The notes below the pieces were generated by a model that was not told the DNA's origin, searched no databases, and saw only the letters and a program-made list of their open reading frames with translations. From Pseudomonas caspiana (GTDB lineage Bacteria > Pseudomonadota > Gammaproteobacteria > Pseudomonadales > Pseudomonadaceae), in the NCBI RefSeq assembly GCF_002158995.1, contig NZ_LOHF01000006.1:47869-111868 (forward strand): DNA of 64,000 nt, given 5' to 3'. Of the stretch, positions 54,771 to 64,000 are shown piece after piece. A program made the position numbers and the translations under genes. Positions within the stretch are counted from its first letter, which is position 1, and the number at the start of each line of letters is the position of its first letter.

Positions 54771-56120
54771 TCATGTGGCGTCCGAATGGCTGACCCAGCC
54801 TTTGATCAGCACCGCAATGGCCGCCAGTGCCGCAGGCACCACCAGCGCGGTCAGTACTTGCTCGAAATTCCAGCCCAGGCCCAGCAACGTAGCACCCGCC
54901 CAGGCACCGAGAATTGCACCGAAACGGCCGATGCCCAGCATCCATGAAACACCGGTGGCACGACCTTGAGTCGGATAGAACCGCGCCGCCAGCGAAGGCA
55001 TCGCCGATTGCGCGCCGTTGATGCACATACCGGCCAACAGCACCAGGGTCGCCAACACGGCGACGTTACCCAGGCTTTGCCCCACCAGCCAGGCGAACAC
55101 GCCAGCCAGGAAGTAGGCACAGCCAATCACTTTGTGCGGGTTGTACTTGTCCATGGCCCAGCCCACACCAACCGCGCTTAATACGCCGCCGAATTGAAAC
55201 AGAGCGCCGATAAAGGCCGATTGTTCCATGCTCGCGCCGCTGTCGCGCATCAGGGTCGGCAACCAACTGGTCAGCAGGTAAACGATCACCAGGCCCATGA
55301 AATAGGTTAGCCACAGCAATAAGGTGCCAGCACTGTAAGTGCCGGAGAATATGACTTTCAGAACGTTACGGCTGCGCACGGTTTTCTGTTCCGGCACGCT
55401 GAAGTCCTTGGCGGCGTTGACTTCCTGACGGGAGATCGGTGCCAGCACCTTGCGAATGCGGTCCACTCCAAGATTGCGTACCACCAGAAAACGCGCCGAC
55501 TCCGGCAGCCAGATCATCAACACCACGGTGAGGATCAGCGGCAGAATCCCGCCGAGCATCAACAGGCTGTGCCAACCCATGGCCGGAATCAGCTTGGCGG
55601 AAACAAATCCGCCGCAGGCCATGCCGAGGTTGAAGCCGCAGAACATGCTGGTCACCAGCAATGACTTGAGACGCTCCGGGGTGTATTCCGAGAGCAGTGT
55701 CGTGGCGTTGGGCATCGCCGCGCCAAGACCCAGACCAGTGAGCAGTCGCAGGATCAGCAGTTGACCGATGTTGCTGCTGTAAGCCGACAACAAGCTGAAC
55801 AGGCCGAACAGAAACACCGCCACGACCAACACGACTTTACGCCCGAAGCGGTCAGCCAACGGACCGGAACCCAGCGCACCGAACACCATGCCGATCAGCG
55901 CGGCGCTCATCACCGGGCCAAGGCTTGCCCGGTCGATGCCCCACTCCGCACTCAATGCCGGGGCGATGAAGCCCATGGCAGCAGTGTCCAGACCATCAAG
56001 GAACACAATCAGGAAACACAGGATCACCACTCGCCACTGATAACGGGACAAGGGTTGAGCATTGATGAAGGCCTGCACATCCAGTGTGCCAGCCTCGGGC
56101 ACGCGAGCCGAAAGCGTCAT
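54771..56120 (-). CDS. pcaK: MFS aromatic acid:H+ symporter PcaK (AAHS family)
   Basis: The 449-residue permease has 12 predicted helices and the AAHS signature DGLDTAAMGFIAPALSAEWG, with GPLADRFGRKVVLV in the loop between helices 2 and 3. PcaK takes up 4-hydroxybenzoate and protocatechuate and is linked to chemotaxis towards them in P. putida. Two overlapping AAnAAnAA motifs (AACAATAA and AATAACAA) lie 13-23 bases before the ATG, next to the AAGGA ribosome site, suggesting Crc/Hfq repression. It lies between pcaG and pcaB on the same strand. Confidence 0.93.
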   Translation of the reverse strand: MTLSARVPEAGTLDVQAFINAQPLSRYQWRVVILCFLIVFLDGLDTAAMGFIAPALSAEWGIDRASLGPVMSAALIGMVFGALGSGPLADRFGRKVVLVVAVFLFGLFSLLSAYSSNIGQLLILRLLTGLGLGAAMPNATTLLSEYTPERLKSLLVTSMFCGFNLGMACGGFVSAKLIPAMGWHSLLMLGGILPLILTVVLMIWLPESARFLVVRNLGVDRIRKVLAPISRQEVNAAKDFSVPEQKTVRSRNVLKVIFSGTYSAGTLLLWLTYFMGLVIVYLLTSWLPTLMRDSGASMEQSAFIGALFQFGGVLSAVGVGWAMDKYNPHKVIGCAYFLAGVFAWLVGQSLGNVAVLATLVLLAGMCINGAQSAMPSLAARFYPTQGRATGVSWMLGIGRFGAILGAWAGATLLGLGWNFEQVLTALVVPAALAAIAVLIKGWVSHSDAT

Positions 56121-56129
56121 GGTGGTTCC

Positions 56130-56140
56130 TTGTTATTGTT
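56130..56140 (-). promoter_or_regulatory. Crc/Hfq-type catabolite repression motif before pcaK
   Basis: On the minus strand AACAATAACAA contains two overlapping exact AAnAAnAA motifs, directly abutting the pcaK ribosome site. Hfq with Crc binds such A-rich sites in Pseudomonas and blocks translation when preferred carbon sources are present. Confidence 0.65.
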
Positions 56141-56174
56141 TTTTGGGGGCGCTATTTGAATATAAACACTGTCT

Positions 56175-56265
56175 TTGTAGGAGTGCACGAGCAGCGCGAG
56201 GCCGCGATGGCGGTTTATCAGACAGACCGCCATCGCGGCCTCGCGCTGCTCGTGCGCTCCTACAG
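56175..56265. repeat. REP/REPIN-type inverted repeat, GCACGAGCAGCGCGAGG class
   Basis: The arms start TTGTAGGAGTGCACGAGCAG and end CTGCTCGTGCGCTCCTACAG, with a CGATGGCGGTTTATCAGACA core, close to the copy at 28445. It lies between pcaG and pcaK. Confidence 0.9.
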
Positions 56266-56284
56266 ATTCGCGTGTATCTGTAAA

Positions 56285-56887
56285 TCAAAAATCGAAAAAC
56301 ACCGTCTCGTCTTCACCCTGCACGCGGATGTCAAAACGGTATGCCAGCTTGCCGTCGACCGTGCAACGCTTGGCAACAAGGGTCTCACGGCGGATCGGCT
56401 GTTCGATCAGGTTCAGGACCGGATCTTTTGCGTTGGCTTCAGCTTCGTCGTCGAAATACAGCCGTGTCTGCAGATGGATATTGATGCCCCGAGCAAACAG
56501 CGACACGTTGATGTGCGCCGCCATGGGCACACCCGCAGCATTGCGCACGACGCCAGGCTTGATGGTGTTCAACAACCACTGGCCATCTTCGCCCGTAGCG
56601 GTACGACCAAAGCCGTTGAAGGGTTTTTGTGGATCGTAGATCGGGTCGTAATGACCTTCGTGGTCGGCTTGCCAGAACTCCAGAAAGGCGTCACGGATCA
56701 GGTGACCGTTACCATCGAAGACGTTACCCAGCAGCACGATGTGTTCGCCCGGTGCATTGGGCAGGACCATTTCGTGAGTGATTTCCAGATCACGGGGCGG
56801 ATTGCCCGCAGCTTCCAGCGCCAGGCCGATATGCACGTAAGGGCCAGCCGTTTGTGAAGGCGTTTCAGGCAGCAATTGAACCGGCAT
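56285..56887 (-). CDS. pcaG: Protocatechuate 3,4-dioxygenase alpha subunit PcaG
   Basis: The 200-residue subunit has the intradiol dioxygenase fold and the alpha-chain markers ETPSQTAGPYVHIGLALEAA, GNVFDGNGHLIRDAFLEFWQ and RLYFDDEAEANAKDPVLN. The alpha chain lacks the iron ligands carried by PcaH and shapes the active-site entrance. AAGGAG precedes the ATG. It begins 12 bases after the pcaH stop. Confidence 0.96.
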   Translation of the reverse strand: MPVQLLPETPSQTAGPYVHIGLALEAAGNPPRDLEITHEMVLPNAPGEHIVLLGNVFDGNGHLIRDAFLEFWQADHEGHYDPIYDPQKPFNGFGRTATGEDGQWLLNTIKPGVVRNAAGVPMAAHINVSLFARGINIHLQTRLYFDDEAEANAKDPVLNLIEQPIRRETLVAKRCTVDGKLAYRFDIRVQGEDETVFFDF

Positions 56888-56899
56888 GTTCTTCGCTCC

Positions 56900-57619
56900 T
56901 TAGCGGTTTTCGAAATGAGTCGCGCGTTGACCACGCAGGACGATGTCAAAGCGATAGGCCAGGCTGTCCATCGGATTGGCCATGCCCATATCGAGCCGGG
57001 CAATCAGACTTTGCACCGCGTCCGGGTTGGCGATCGACTTGACGATCGGGCACAACGGGATCAGCGGATCGCCTTCGAAATACAGTTGGGTGATCAACCG
57101 CGTGGCAATCGACGGACCACTGATCGACACATGGATATGCGCCGGACGCCAGTCATTGGGACCATTGCGCCATGGGTACGGACCAGGTTTGACGGTGCGG
57201 AAACTGTAGTTGCCATCGCGGTCGGTCAAGGCCCGACCAACACCGCCGAAGTTCGGATCGATGGGCGCCAGATAGGCATCGCGCTTGTGGCGATAACGGC
57301 CACCTGCGTTGGCCTGCCAGATCTCGACCAGCGTGTGCGGAATCGGCTTGCCATATTGGTCGCAAACCCGCCCGGCGAGAATGATCCGCTCGCCAATGGG
57401 CAGACCACCGTTGTTGAAGTTCAGCAACAGGTCGTTGTCGTGCTCGCCGAATTTCAGATGGGAAAAGTCCGGGCCGGTGGCTTCGGAGACCGATTGCGGA
57501 ATGCTCACCAGCGCCTGACGCGGGGAGCGCAGGATCGAGGTTTTGTAATCGGGGGTCAGTGCTTTGGGGTGCCAGTTTCGGTCACGGACGACGAAACGGC
57601 TGCTGCTCGCATCAGACAT
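56900..57619 (-). CDS. pcaH: Protocatechuate 3,4-dioxygenase beta subunit PcaH
   Basis: The 239-residue catalytic subunit cleaves protocatechuate between its hydroxyls to 3-carboxy-cis,cis-muconate. The Fe(III) ligands are Tyr109 (GGRYRHKRD), Tyr148 (PGPYPWRNG), His161 and His163 (RPAHIHVS), one residue later than in the P. putida enzyme. A GGAG ribosome site precedes the ATG. It lies 111 bases downstream of pcaQ on the same strand, behind a PcaQ-like box. Confidence 0.97.
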   Translation of the reverse strand: MSDASSSRFVVRDRNWHPKALTPDYKTSILRSPRQALVSIPQSVSEATGPDFSHLKFGEHDNDLLLNFNNGGLPIGERIILAGRVCDQYGKPIPHTLVEIWQANAGGRYRHKRDAYLAPIDPNFGGVGRALTDRDGNYSFRTVKPGPYPWRNGPNDWRPAHIHVSISGPSIATRLITQLYFEGDPLIPLCPIVKSIANPDAVQSLIARLDMGMANPMDSLAYRFDIVLRGQRATHFENR

Positions 57620-57718
57620 GCGGTTCTCCCTGGTTTTTTATAATGAGGAGTCTTTGTTGATGTTCCGCAGTTTCTCTCGACTTAACCAAAACCTGAACTG
57701 AATAAATCAAACACATCC

Positions 57719-57734
57719 ATATCCAAATGGTTAT
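57719..57734 (-). promoter_or_regulatory. Candidate PcaQ-binding site upstream of pcaHG
   Basis: On the minus strand ATAACC-ATTT-GGATAT resembles the PcaQ site ATAACC-N4-GGTTAA described in Sinorhizobium: one half is exact, the other matches at four of six bases. It is part of a longer inverted repeat, CATCCATA...TATGGATG (57714-57739), and overlaps the pcaQ stop codon, 100 bases before pcaH. Confidence 0.55.
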
Positions 57735-58660
57735 GGATGATCAGCCTGACCATACGCCTTGCCCACTTCTTGCAGAACATCGACACACCATTGCGCGGCT
57801 CTGGACAACGGCAGCGCCGGATTACTGCAAATGCCCACCGAGCCGCCGGGTTCACGAATGCCCAGCTCCAGCTCACGCAGCTCACCGGTGTGCAAATCCT
57901 GCTGGACCGCATCGAAGGGCGCGATCCAGATCGCATCGCTGCATTGCACGTAACGGCGGCTCAAGGTTAGCGACAGGGTTTCCAGGCGCTGTCGTGGCGG
58001 GCTGATCCCGCATTGCACAAACAGACTGTCGGCGAATTTACGGATGGTGGTACCCGCCAGTGGCAACACCATGGGGTAATTTTCAAGACTTTCACGACGC
58101 AGCTCGCCTGCCAGCAACGGATGATCACGCCGCACGACAAGCGTCATGGATTCGCTGTAAAGATGCTCAAACGTCAGGCCTTGAATCTGCGGGCTGTCGG
58201 TCATGCGCCCGACCACCAGATCGAGTTCGCCCACCCGCAACTGCGAAAGCAGATAAGCGCTGGGGCCGGTCATGACACTGACAATGAGTGCCGGATGACG
58301 CTCGTGCAGTCGACGCACCACTTCCGGGACCAACAGGCTTTCCACCGTCGATAACACCCCGAGCCGTGCGGTTACCGGCTCATGCTCGCCAGAACGCAGG
58401 CTGTTCACCCCTTCGCGCAACGACTGCACGCTAGGCCCGGCGAAACGCAGAAACGCGACACCCGCCTCGGTCAACGCCGCGCCGCTTTTACTGCGCGAGA
58501 ATAGTTGAGTTTCCAGCAGGTTTTCCAACTCCTTGAGGGTTTTGGACAAGGCTGGCTGGCTGATCGCCAACTGATCCGACGCCCGCGCCAGGCTGCCCTG
58601 TCGGGCCACTTCGAGGAAGCACACCAGATGACGGAATTTGATTCGGGTATCGATGTTCAA
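57731..58660 (-). CDS. pcaQ: LysR-family pca operon activator PcaQ
   Basis: The 309-residue regulator starts NIDTRIKFRHLVCFLEVARQ, typical of PcaQ, with the LysR helix-turn-helix SLARASDQLAISQPALSKTL, then KELE. The effector domain resembles that of regulators responding to pathway intermediates such as 3-carboxymuconate. The frame is open to 58723, with an ATG at 58714, but the chosen TTG gives the usual family length and has AAGG eleven bases upstream; the ATG has no ribosome site. It lies upstream of pcaHG on the same strand rather than divergent from it. Confidence 0.9.
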   Translation of the reverse strand: MNIDTRIKFRHLVCFLEVARQGSLARASDQLAISQPALSKTLKELENLLETQLFSRSKSGAALTEAGVAFLRFAGPSVQSLREGVNSLRSGEHEPVTARLGVLSTVESLLVPEVVRRLHERHPALIVSVMTGPSAYLLSQLRVGELDLVVGRMTDSPQIQGLTFEHLYSESMTLVVRRDHPLLAGELRRESLENYPMVLPLAGTTIRKFADSLFVQCGISPPRQRLETLSLTLSRRYVQCSDAIWIAPFDAVQQDLHTGELRELELGIREPGGSVGICSNPALPLSRAAQWCVDVLQEVGKAYGQADHP

Positions 58661-58786
58661 TTCGGTGGTCGCCTTACTTTTTACGAATTCGTGATGATTT
58701 TCTGTGGTGCTCATCAACAACACACAATTACTTGAGTTGGAACACTATCCCTGTGGGAGCATTCCAAACCCAGCCGCTGCGCACTC

Positions 58787-59656
58787 TCACCGCTGCCCCC
58801 GAAACTGCTTGGGCGACTGACCCGTGCAGCGTTTGAAGAATCGGGAAAAGTAAGCAGGTTCGGAAAACCCCAACCGGTCCGAAATCTGATTGATGGTCAA
58901 GGTGGTGTAAACCAGATCGCGCTTGGCTTCCAGCAAAAGGCGCTGGTTGATGATCTGCAACGCCGACTGATCGGTTAGCCGTCGACACAAGCTGTTCAGC
59001 CAGGCAGCGCTGATATTCAGTTGCTGCGCGTAATGCTCGATGGACCAGTGCTGCCGAAAATGTTCGCCTACCAGCCGGGTAAACGCCTGCAAGTGCTCGC
59101 GGCCGCGCTCGTGGACGGGCATTTCAGGCGACAACGCAGCGCTACGGCGATCTAGCCAGATCGACAGCATAGTGATCAGCGCATACAACATCGAATCACG
59201 ACCAGACTTATGCTGCGCGTATTCATCGCTGATCGCAGCAAACAGCGGATCCAGCTGCCTGCGCTGCTCACTGTCCACCGTATGGCAATGGGCAGTGCTC
59301 AACGCCGGAGTTGCTAACGCCGCGCCCAACTGCTCAGCCAACGGTTGCGCCAGACTGAGGATGTAACCCTGAATATCCGGGGCAAAACTGAAGCGGTGCA
59401 CGCTCAATGCAGGGATCACTTGCAAGGCAGCGTTTTCAAGCCGCCGGGTAACGCCTTCCACATGCAGGGTTGCCTCTCCGGACTGGACATAGAGCACCTG
59501 CACCAGATCGCTGTGGGAATGGGTTTGTATTTCCCAACCGTGGAGCTGACTGCGGTCCGGAATCGACTCGCAATGCAACAGATCCGGTGTTGGCCATAGT
59601 GTGGTTTCACCGTAGAGCTTGAACACCGGTACGGTTTCGGCACGAGAGGAACGCAT
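58787..59656 (-). CDS. pobC: AraC-family regulator of pobA (PobC/PobR type)
   Basis: The 289-residue protein has an N-terminal cupin-like effector domain (LVQVLYVQSGEATLHVEG) and a C-terminal AraC double helix-turn-helix (WSIEHYAQQLNISAAWLNSL; TINQISDRLGFSEPAYFSRF, then FKRCTGQSPKQFR). It is divergent from pobA, as the AraC-type 4-hydroxybenzoate-responsive activator is in P. putida relatives. AAGGAGG precedes the ATG. The effector is inferred from the neighbour. Confidence 0.9.
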   Translation of the reverse strand: MRSSRAETVPVFKLYGETTLWPTPDLLHCESIPDRSQLHGWEIQTHSHSDLVQVLYVQSGEATLHVEGVTRRLENAALQVIPALSVHRFSFAPDIQGYILSLAQPLAEQLGAALATPALSTAHCHTVDSEQRRQLDPLFAAISDEYAQHKSGRDSMLYALITMLSIWLDRRSAALSPEMPVHERGREHLQAFTRLVGEHFRQHWSIEHYAQQLNISAAWLNSLCRRLTDQSALQIINQRLLLEAKRDLVYTTLTINQISDRLGFSEPAYFSRFFKRCTGQSPKQFRGQR

Positions 59657-59726
59657 GCCTGCCCTCCTTGCGAGTCATGAAAAGTCCAGAAATTGCAGCG
59701 AATAATGTCTTCTTCTTACCCTGTGA

Positions 59727-60962
<1,236 letters not shown>

Positions 60963-61298
60963 GCTGCAGCGCCATGAACAGCCCGATATAGCGCGCTGCA
61001 CCGCAAAGCAACTGAAAATCAAGGAAAAATTGCTATTTTTGTGGCTGTTCATTTCGTGATCATTGGCCAAAAACCGCAGCCCATATGGCTTTGGCAATGT
61101 TATCCACAGACATACCCCCACTTTTCGTGGACAACTTTTGTTGAGGTTTATCAGTCGACACAAGGTAAGCCAGTGATGGCGGGTTTAGCCGGGAAGCGGT
61201 TCAGACATTCAGCCCATTGATACCGTCAAATGCAGCGCCTTCCCGGCTTAAGCCGATAAAACGACCCGGTTTACGCCCAATATTCATCAATACCGGGC
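60963..61298. other. Intergenic region between convergent pobA and fahA
   Basis: The 336 bases contain no supported gene. There is one exact TTATCCACA (61100-61108), and an inverted repeat AGCCGGGAAG (61187-61196) / CTTCCCGGCT (61239-61248) with a 42-base loop. The maiA gene that often follows fahA in this pathway is not here, and I see no obvious remnant of it. Confidence 0.6.
61187..61248. repeat. Isolated inverted repeat downstream of fahA
   Basis: Ten-base arms AGCCGGGAAG and CTTCCCGGCT enclose 42 bases. The arms do not match the REP classes elsewhere in the window. Confidence 0.5.
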
Positions 61299-62597
61299 CT
61301 AACCGCAGATTACGCCCCGACACTCGCCAAATCCGATCGACACCTGCCCGTCACGTTTGCAGCGGGCGCGCAGGATGACTTCGTCGCCATCCTCCAGGAA
61401 TCGCCGAGCTTCACCGCTTGCTAGCTCGATGCTGTTCTTACCCCCTTCGGTCACTTCCAGAAGACTGCCGAACTGCCCCGGTTGCGGGCCGGACAAGGTG
61501 CCCGTGCCGAGCAGATCGCCGGGCTGCAGTTTGCAGCCGTTGACACTGTGGTGGGTGATCATCTGCGCCACGGTCCAGTACATATTCAACGTGTTGCTGC
61601 TGGCCAGCACCTGGGCGGGTAAGCCCTGCTCTTTCATCTGCCGGGTCAGTAGCAGCACCTCCAGCTCGATATCCAAAGCACCACCCTGCTGATCCGCATC
61701 ATCCAGCAAATAGGCCAACGGCTGTGGATCACCCTCGGGACGCGCAGGTTGTGCACAACGGAACGGCGCCAGTGCCTCGGCCGTGACTACCCAGGGAGAA
61801 ACGGTCGTGGCAAAGCTTTTCGACAAGAAGGGTCCCAACGGCTGGTATTCCCAGGCTTGCAGATCGCGTGCTGACCAATCATTGAGCAGGCACAAACCGG
61901 CCATATGCTGAGCCGCGTCAGAAATCCCGATGGGCTCGCCATCGCTGTTGCCGGGCCCGACCCAGACGCCCATTTCCAGTTCGTAATCCAGTCGTTTACT
62001 GGGACCGAACTGTGGCACCTCCTGGCCTGGCGGTAATGTCTGGCCATTGGGGCGCTTGACCGGACTGCCGGAAACACACAGCGTCGAGGCGCGTCCGTGA
62101 TAGGCAATCGGGACGTACTTGTAGTTAGGCAACAGCGGATTGTCTGGCCGGAACAGCTTGCCGACGTTCATGGCGTGATGAATACCGACGTAGAAATCGG
62201 TGTAGTCGCCGACACGCGCCGGCATGTGCAGTTGACATTCGCTCATCGGATGCAGCAGCGATTCGCTGGACGCTTGCAGACGCGCTCGCTGGGGGCTGTG
62301 CTCATCCAAAAGATGCAGCAACTCACTGCGCAAAGCTCGACGCCCTTGGGCACCCAAAGCAAAGAAATCATTCAACTGATCACGACTGGCGGCTTCAGCC
62401 GCGTCTTGCGCAGCACCCTTGAAAAAGCCCGCAGCCAGGGCGGCTGGAAGATCGAAAATAAAGTCCCCGATAGCCACACCGCCCCGCCGGGCTGGATCGC
62501 CGCGACTGAAGACGCCCAGGGGCAGATTCTGCAACGGGAAGTCAGCGTGGCCGTTGGCGGAGGTCACCCAGCTGCGGCTGTGTGCAGACATGTTCAT
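61299..62597 (-). CDS. fahA: Fumarylacetoacetase FahA
   Basis: The 432-residue hydrolase splits fumarylacetoacetate into fumarate and acetoacetate, the last step of tyrosine/homogentisate degradation. Motifs include [54 protein letters not shown] and [19 protein letters not shown], which hold the metal-binding Asp/Glu and the catalytic His. Its start overlaps the hmgA stop (ATGA), so the two are co-translated. Confidence 0.96.
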   Translation of the reverse strand: MNMSAHSRSWVTSANGHADFPLQNLPLGVFSRGDPARRGGVAIGDFIFDLPAALAAGFFKGAAQDAAEAASRDQLNDFFALGAQGRRALRSELLHLLDEHSPQRARLQASSESLLHPMSECQLHMPARVGDYTDFYVGIHHAMNVGKLFRPDNPLLPNYKYVPIAYHGRASTLCVSGSPVKRPNGQTLPPGQEVPQFGPSKRLDYELEMGVWVGPGNSDGEPIGISDAAQHMAGLCLLNDWSARDLQAWEYQPLGPFLSKSFATTVSPWVVTAEALAPFRCAQPARPEGDPQPLAYLLDDADQQGGALDIELEVLLLTRQMKEQGLPAQVLASSNTLNMYWTVAQMITHHSVNGCKLQPGDLLGTGTLSGPQPGQFGSLLEVTEGGKNSIELASGEARRFLEDGDEVILRARCKRDGQVSIGFGECRGVICG

Positions 62598-63913
62598 TGC
62601 GGTGTTCCTCTATTCAAAGGCCGTTTAAAAGTCTTCGCCATGCCGGTCCAGCAGGCGTCGTAATCGGTTTGCAGGTGCGGACTTCGCAGGGCATGCAGGC
62701 TTGGGCGCAAGACTTTGCCGGTTTCGAACATGAAGGCCATGGTGTTATCGATCTTGTGGGGCTGCAATTGCGCGGCGGTCGCCTTTTCAGCCGTAGCGTT
62801 ATCCGGGCCATGGGCGCTCATGCAATTGTGCAAAGACGCGCCACCAAGCATGAAACCCTCGGCTTTGGCGTCGTAAGCCCCCTCGATCAGCCCCATGAAC
62901 TCGTTCATCAGATTGCGGTGAAACCAAGGCGGACGGAAGGTGTTTTCCGCCACCATCCAGCGAGGCGGAAAGATCACGAAATCGATATTGGCTTGGCCGT
63001 GTACAGCACCTGGAGAGGTCAACACGGTAAAAATCGAAGGATCCGGATGATCGTAACTGACCGTGCCGATGGTGTTGAAACGACGCAGATCGTACTTGTA
63101 CGGCACGTTGTTGCCATGCCAGCCCACCACATCGAATGGCGAGTGATCCAATTGCGTAGCCCATAACTCGCCGAGGAATTTCTGCACCAGGGTCACCGGC
63201 TCATCGCGCTCTTCAAACCAGGCGCCAGGGACGAGAAAATCCCGTGGGTTCGCCAACCCATTGCTGCCAATCGGCCCCAGTTCCGGCAGGCGTAACGCGC
63301 AACCGTGGTTTTCACATACATAACCTCGGGCGGTCGCATCCAGTAACTGCACGCTGAAGCGCAGGCCGCGGGGCAACACGGCGATTTCTTGCGGTTCGAT
63401 ATCGAGCAGGCCCAGTTCAGTGACAAGGCGTAAACGGCCCAGTTGCGGCACGATCAGCCATTCCCCATCGGCGTTGAAAAAAGCTCGCTGCATCGAGGCC
63501 GTGGCAACGTAGTTATAGAGCGTTACGCCTTCGGCCTGATCGGCTGCACTGGTGCTGGCCATGACCTGCAGGCCATCAATGAAGTCCGTGGGATCGGAAG
63601 GCAATGCAAAGGCGTTCCAGCGCAGGCGATTAGGCGTGATGGGCCCCATTTGCTGGCCGATGATCTGTCGATCCAGCCGCTGATAATGCGGATGGCTGGC
63701 GGAGGGTTTGATGCGATAAAGCCAGGTTCGCCGGGCTTCAGCACGGGACACCGTAAATGCGGTGCCTGACAGCAACTCGGCGTACAAACCCAAGGCATGC
63801 TTCTGCGGTGAGTTCTGCCCTACCGGCAATGCACCGGGCAAGGCTTCACTGCTGAACTGATTACCGAAGCCGGATTGATAAACCAGCGGCCCGGAAGACT
63901 GATGAGAGAACAT
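62594..63913 (-). CDS. hmgA: Homogentisate 1,2-dioxygenase HmgA
   Basis: The 439-residue Fe(II) dioxygenase opens homogentisate to maleylacetoacetate. The region with iron ligands is visible as [27 protein letters not shown] and SAHGPD. The start [20 protein letters not shown] is typical of the family. An AGAGG ribosome site precedes the ATG, and an exact AAnAAnAA motif lies just before it. A regulator gene, if present, is beyond the right edge. Confidence 0.97.
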   Translation of the reverse strand: MFSHQSSGPLVYQSGFGNQFSSEALPGALPVGQNSPQKHALGLYAELLSGTAFTVSRAEARRTWLYRIKPSASHPHYQRLDRQIIGQQMGPITPNRLRWNAFALPSDPTDFIDGLQVMASTSAADQAEGVTLYNYVATASMQRAFFNADGEWLIVPQLGRLRLVTELGLLDIEPQEIAVLPRGLRFSVQLLDATARGYVCENHGCALRLPELGPIGSNGLANPRDFLVPGAWFEERDEPVTLVQKFLGELWATQLDHSPFDVVGWHGNNVPYKYDLRRFNTIGTVSYDHPDPSIFTVLTSPGAVHGQANIDFVIFPPRWMVAENTFRPPWFHRNLMNEFMGLIEGAYDAKAEGFMLGGASLHNCMSAHGPDNATAEKATAAQLQPHKIDNTMAFMFETGKVLRPSLHALRSPHLQTDYDACWTGMAKTFKRPLNRGTPQ

Positions 63914-63922
63914 CGGAACCTC

Positions 63923-63930
63923 TTCTTGTT
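63923..63930 (-). promoter_or_regulatory. Crc/Hfq-type catabolite repression motif before hmgA
   Basis: On the minus strand AACAAGAA is an exact AAnAAnAA motif, 10-17 bases before the hmgA ATG, merging with its ribosome site AGAGG. Confidence 0.65.
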
Positions 63931-63970
63931 TTTATAAGTAATCGCGCTGTCGCACAGCAAACACAGACCC

Positions 63971-64000
63971 TGAGCTCACCGAGGTTACGAGGCCAGCGAT
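63971..64000. repeat. REP element cut by the window edge
   Basis: GAGCTCACCGAGGTTACGAG and the following GCCAGCGAT match the arms of the elements at 271 and 3285; the other arm lies outside the window. Confidence 0.75.

Noticed and set aside
58748..58765. CCCTGTGGGAGCATTCC downstream of pobC
   Set aside because: It resembles a REP end, but no second arm is present, so it is not listed as an element.
60965..61000. TGCAGCGC / GCGCTGCA pair just after pobA as a terminator
   Set aside because: Eight-base stem with a 20-base loop and no T run; too weak to call.
61100..61108. Exact TTATCCACA, the DnaA-box consensus, in the pobA-fahA gap
   Set aside because: A single nine-base match with only one weak inverted neighbour is expected by chance and does not indicate an origin.

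Overview
The window looks like a chromosomal segment of a Pseudomonas, probably of the P. fluorescens/P. putida side of the genus. The grounds are the gene content and order (transaldolase next to an RssB-type regulator, a PilZ protein and MlaA; L,D-transpeptidase, tesA, ybbA, ybbP-like and greB in a row; moxR-DUF58-tgpA), the moderately high GC content, and at least 13 copies of a Pseudomonas-type REP/REPIN repeat. No rRNA, tRNA, CRISPR array, prophage or complete insertion sequence was found.

Layout. 1-8.8 kb: the 3' end of an unidentified gene; an electrophile-response unit (TetR regulator, DJ-1/PfpI protein, Old Yellow Enzyme) tied together by three near-identical operators; a YdiJ-type flavo-iron-sulfur dehydrogenase with a divergent LysR regulator; and a DapF-like protein lacking one catalytic cysteine, behind a small cupin gene. 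9-25 kb: housekeeping genes, namely dusA, tal, an RssB/RssC-type partner switch, a PilZ protein, mlaA, a degenerate HAD protein, an L,D-transpeptidase, tesA, an ABC pair, greB, doxX, a MltF2-type lytic transglycosylase and tatD. 25-35 kb: a transmembrane chemoreceptor, a shortened Mpo1-like gene, a thioesterase, the MoxR-DUF58-TgpA-CHAD operon, a small lipoprotein and a patatin-like esterase. 35-43 kb: complete kdpFABCDE, including the 29-residue kdpF. 43-52 kb: a two-component pair next to a five-EF-hand protein, an ArsB-family permease, and an overlapping pair encoding a triple-CheW protein and a soluble chemoreceptor with four PAS domains. 52-64 kb: aromatic catabolism, with pcaQ-pcaHG-pcaK-pcaB-pcaD-pcaC, pobC/pobA and hmgA-fahA.

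How the genes work together. PobA makes protocatechuate from 4-hydroxybenzoate, PcaHG opens its ring, and PcaB, PcaC and PcaD carry the product to 3-oxoadipate; the last steps (pcaIJ, pcaF) are not here. HmgA and FahA degrade homogentisate, but the usual maiA partner is not next to them. Perfect Crc/Hfq-type AAnAAnAA motifs lie just upstream of pobA, pcaK and hmgA, which suggests shared catabolite repression. A PcaQ-like box overlaps the stop codon of pcaQ, upstream of pcaHG. The least conventional parts are the 4xPAS receptor with its triple-CheW partner, the DapF-like/cupin pair, and the EF-hand protein beside an orphan two-component system.
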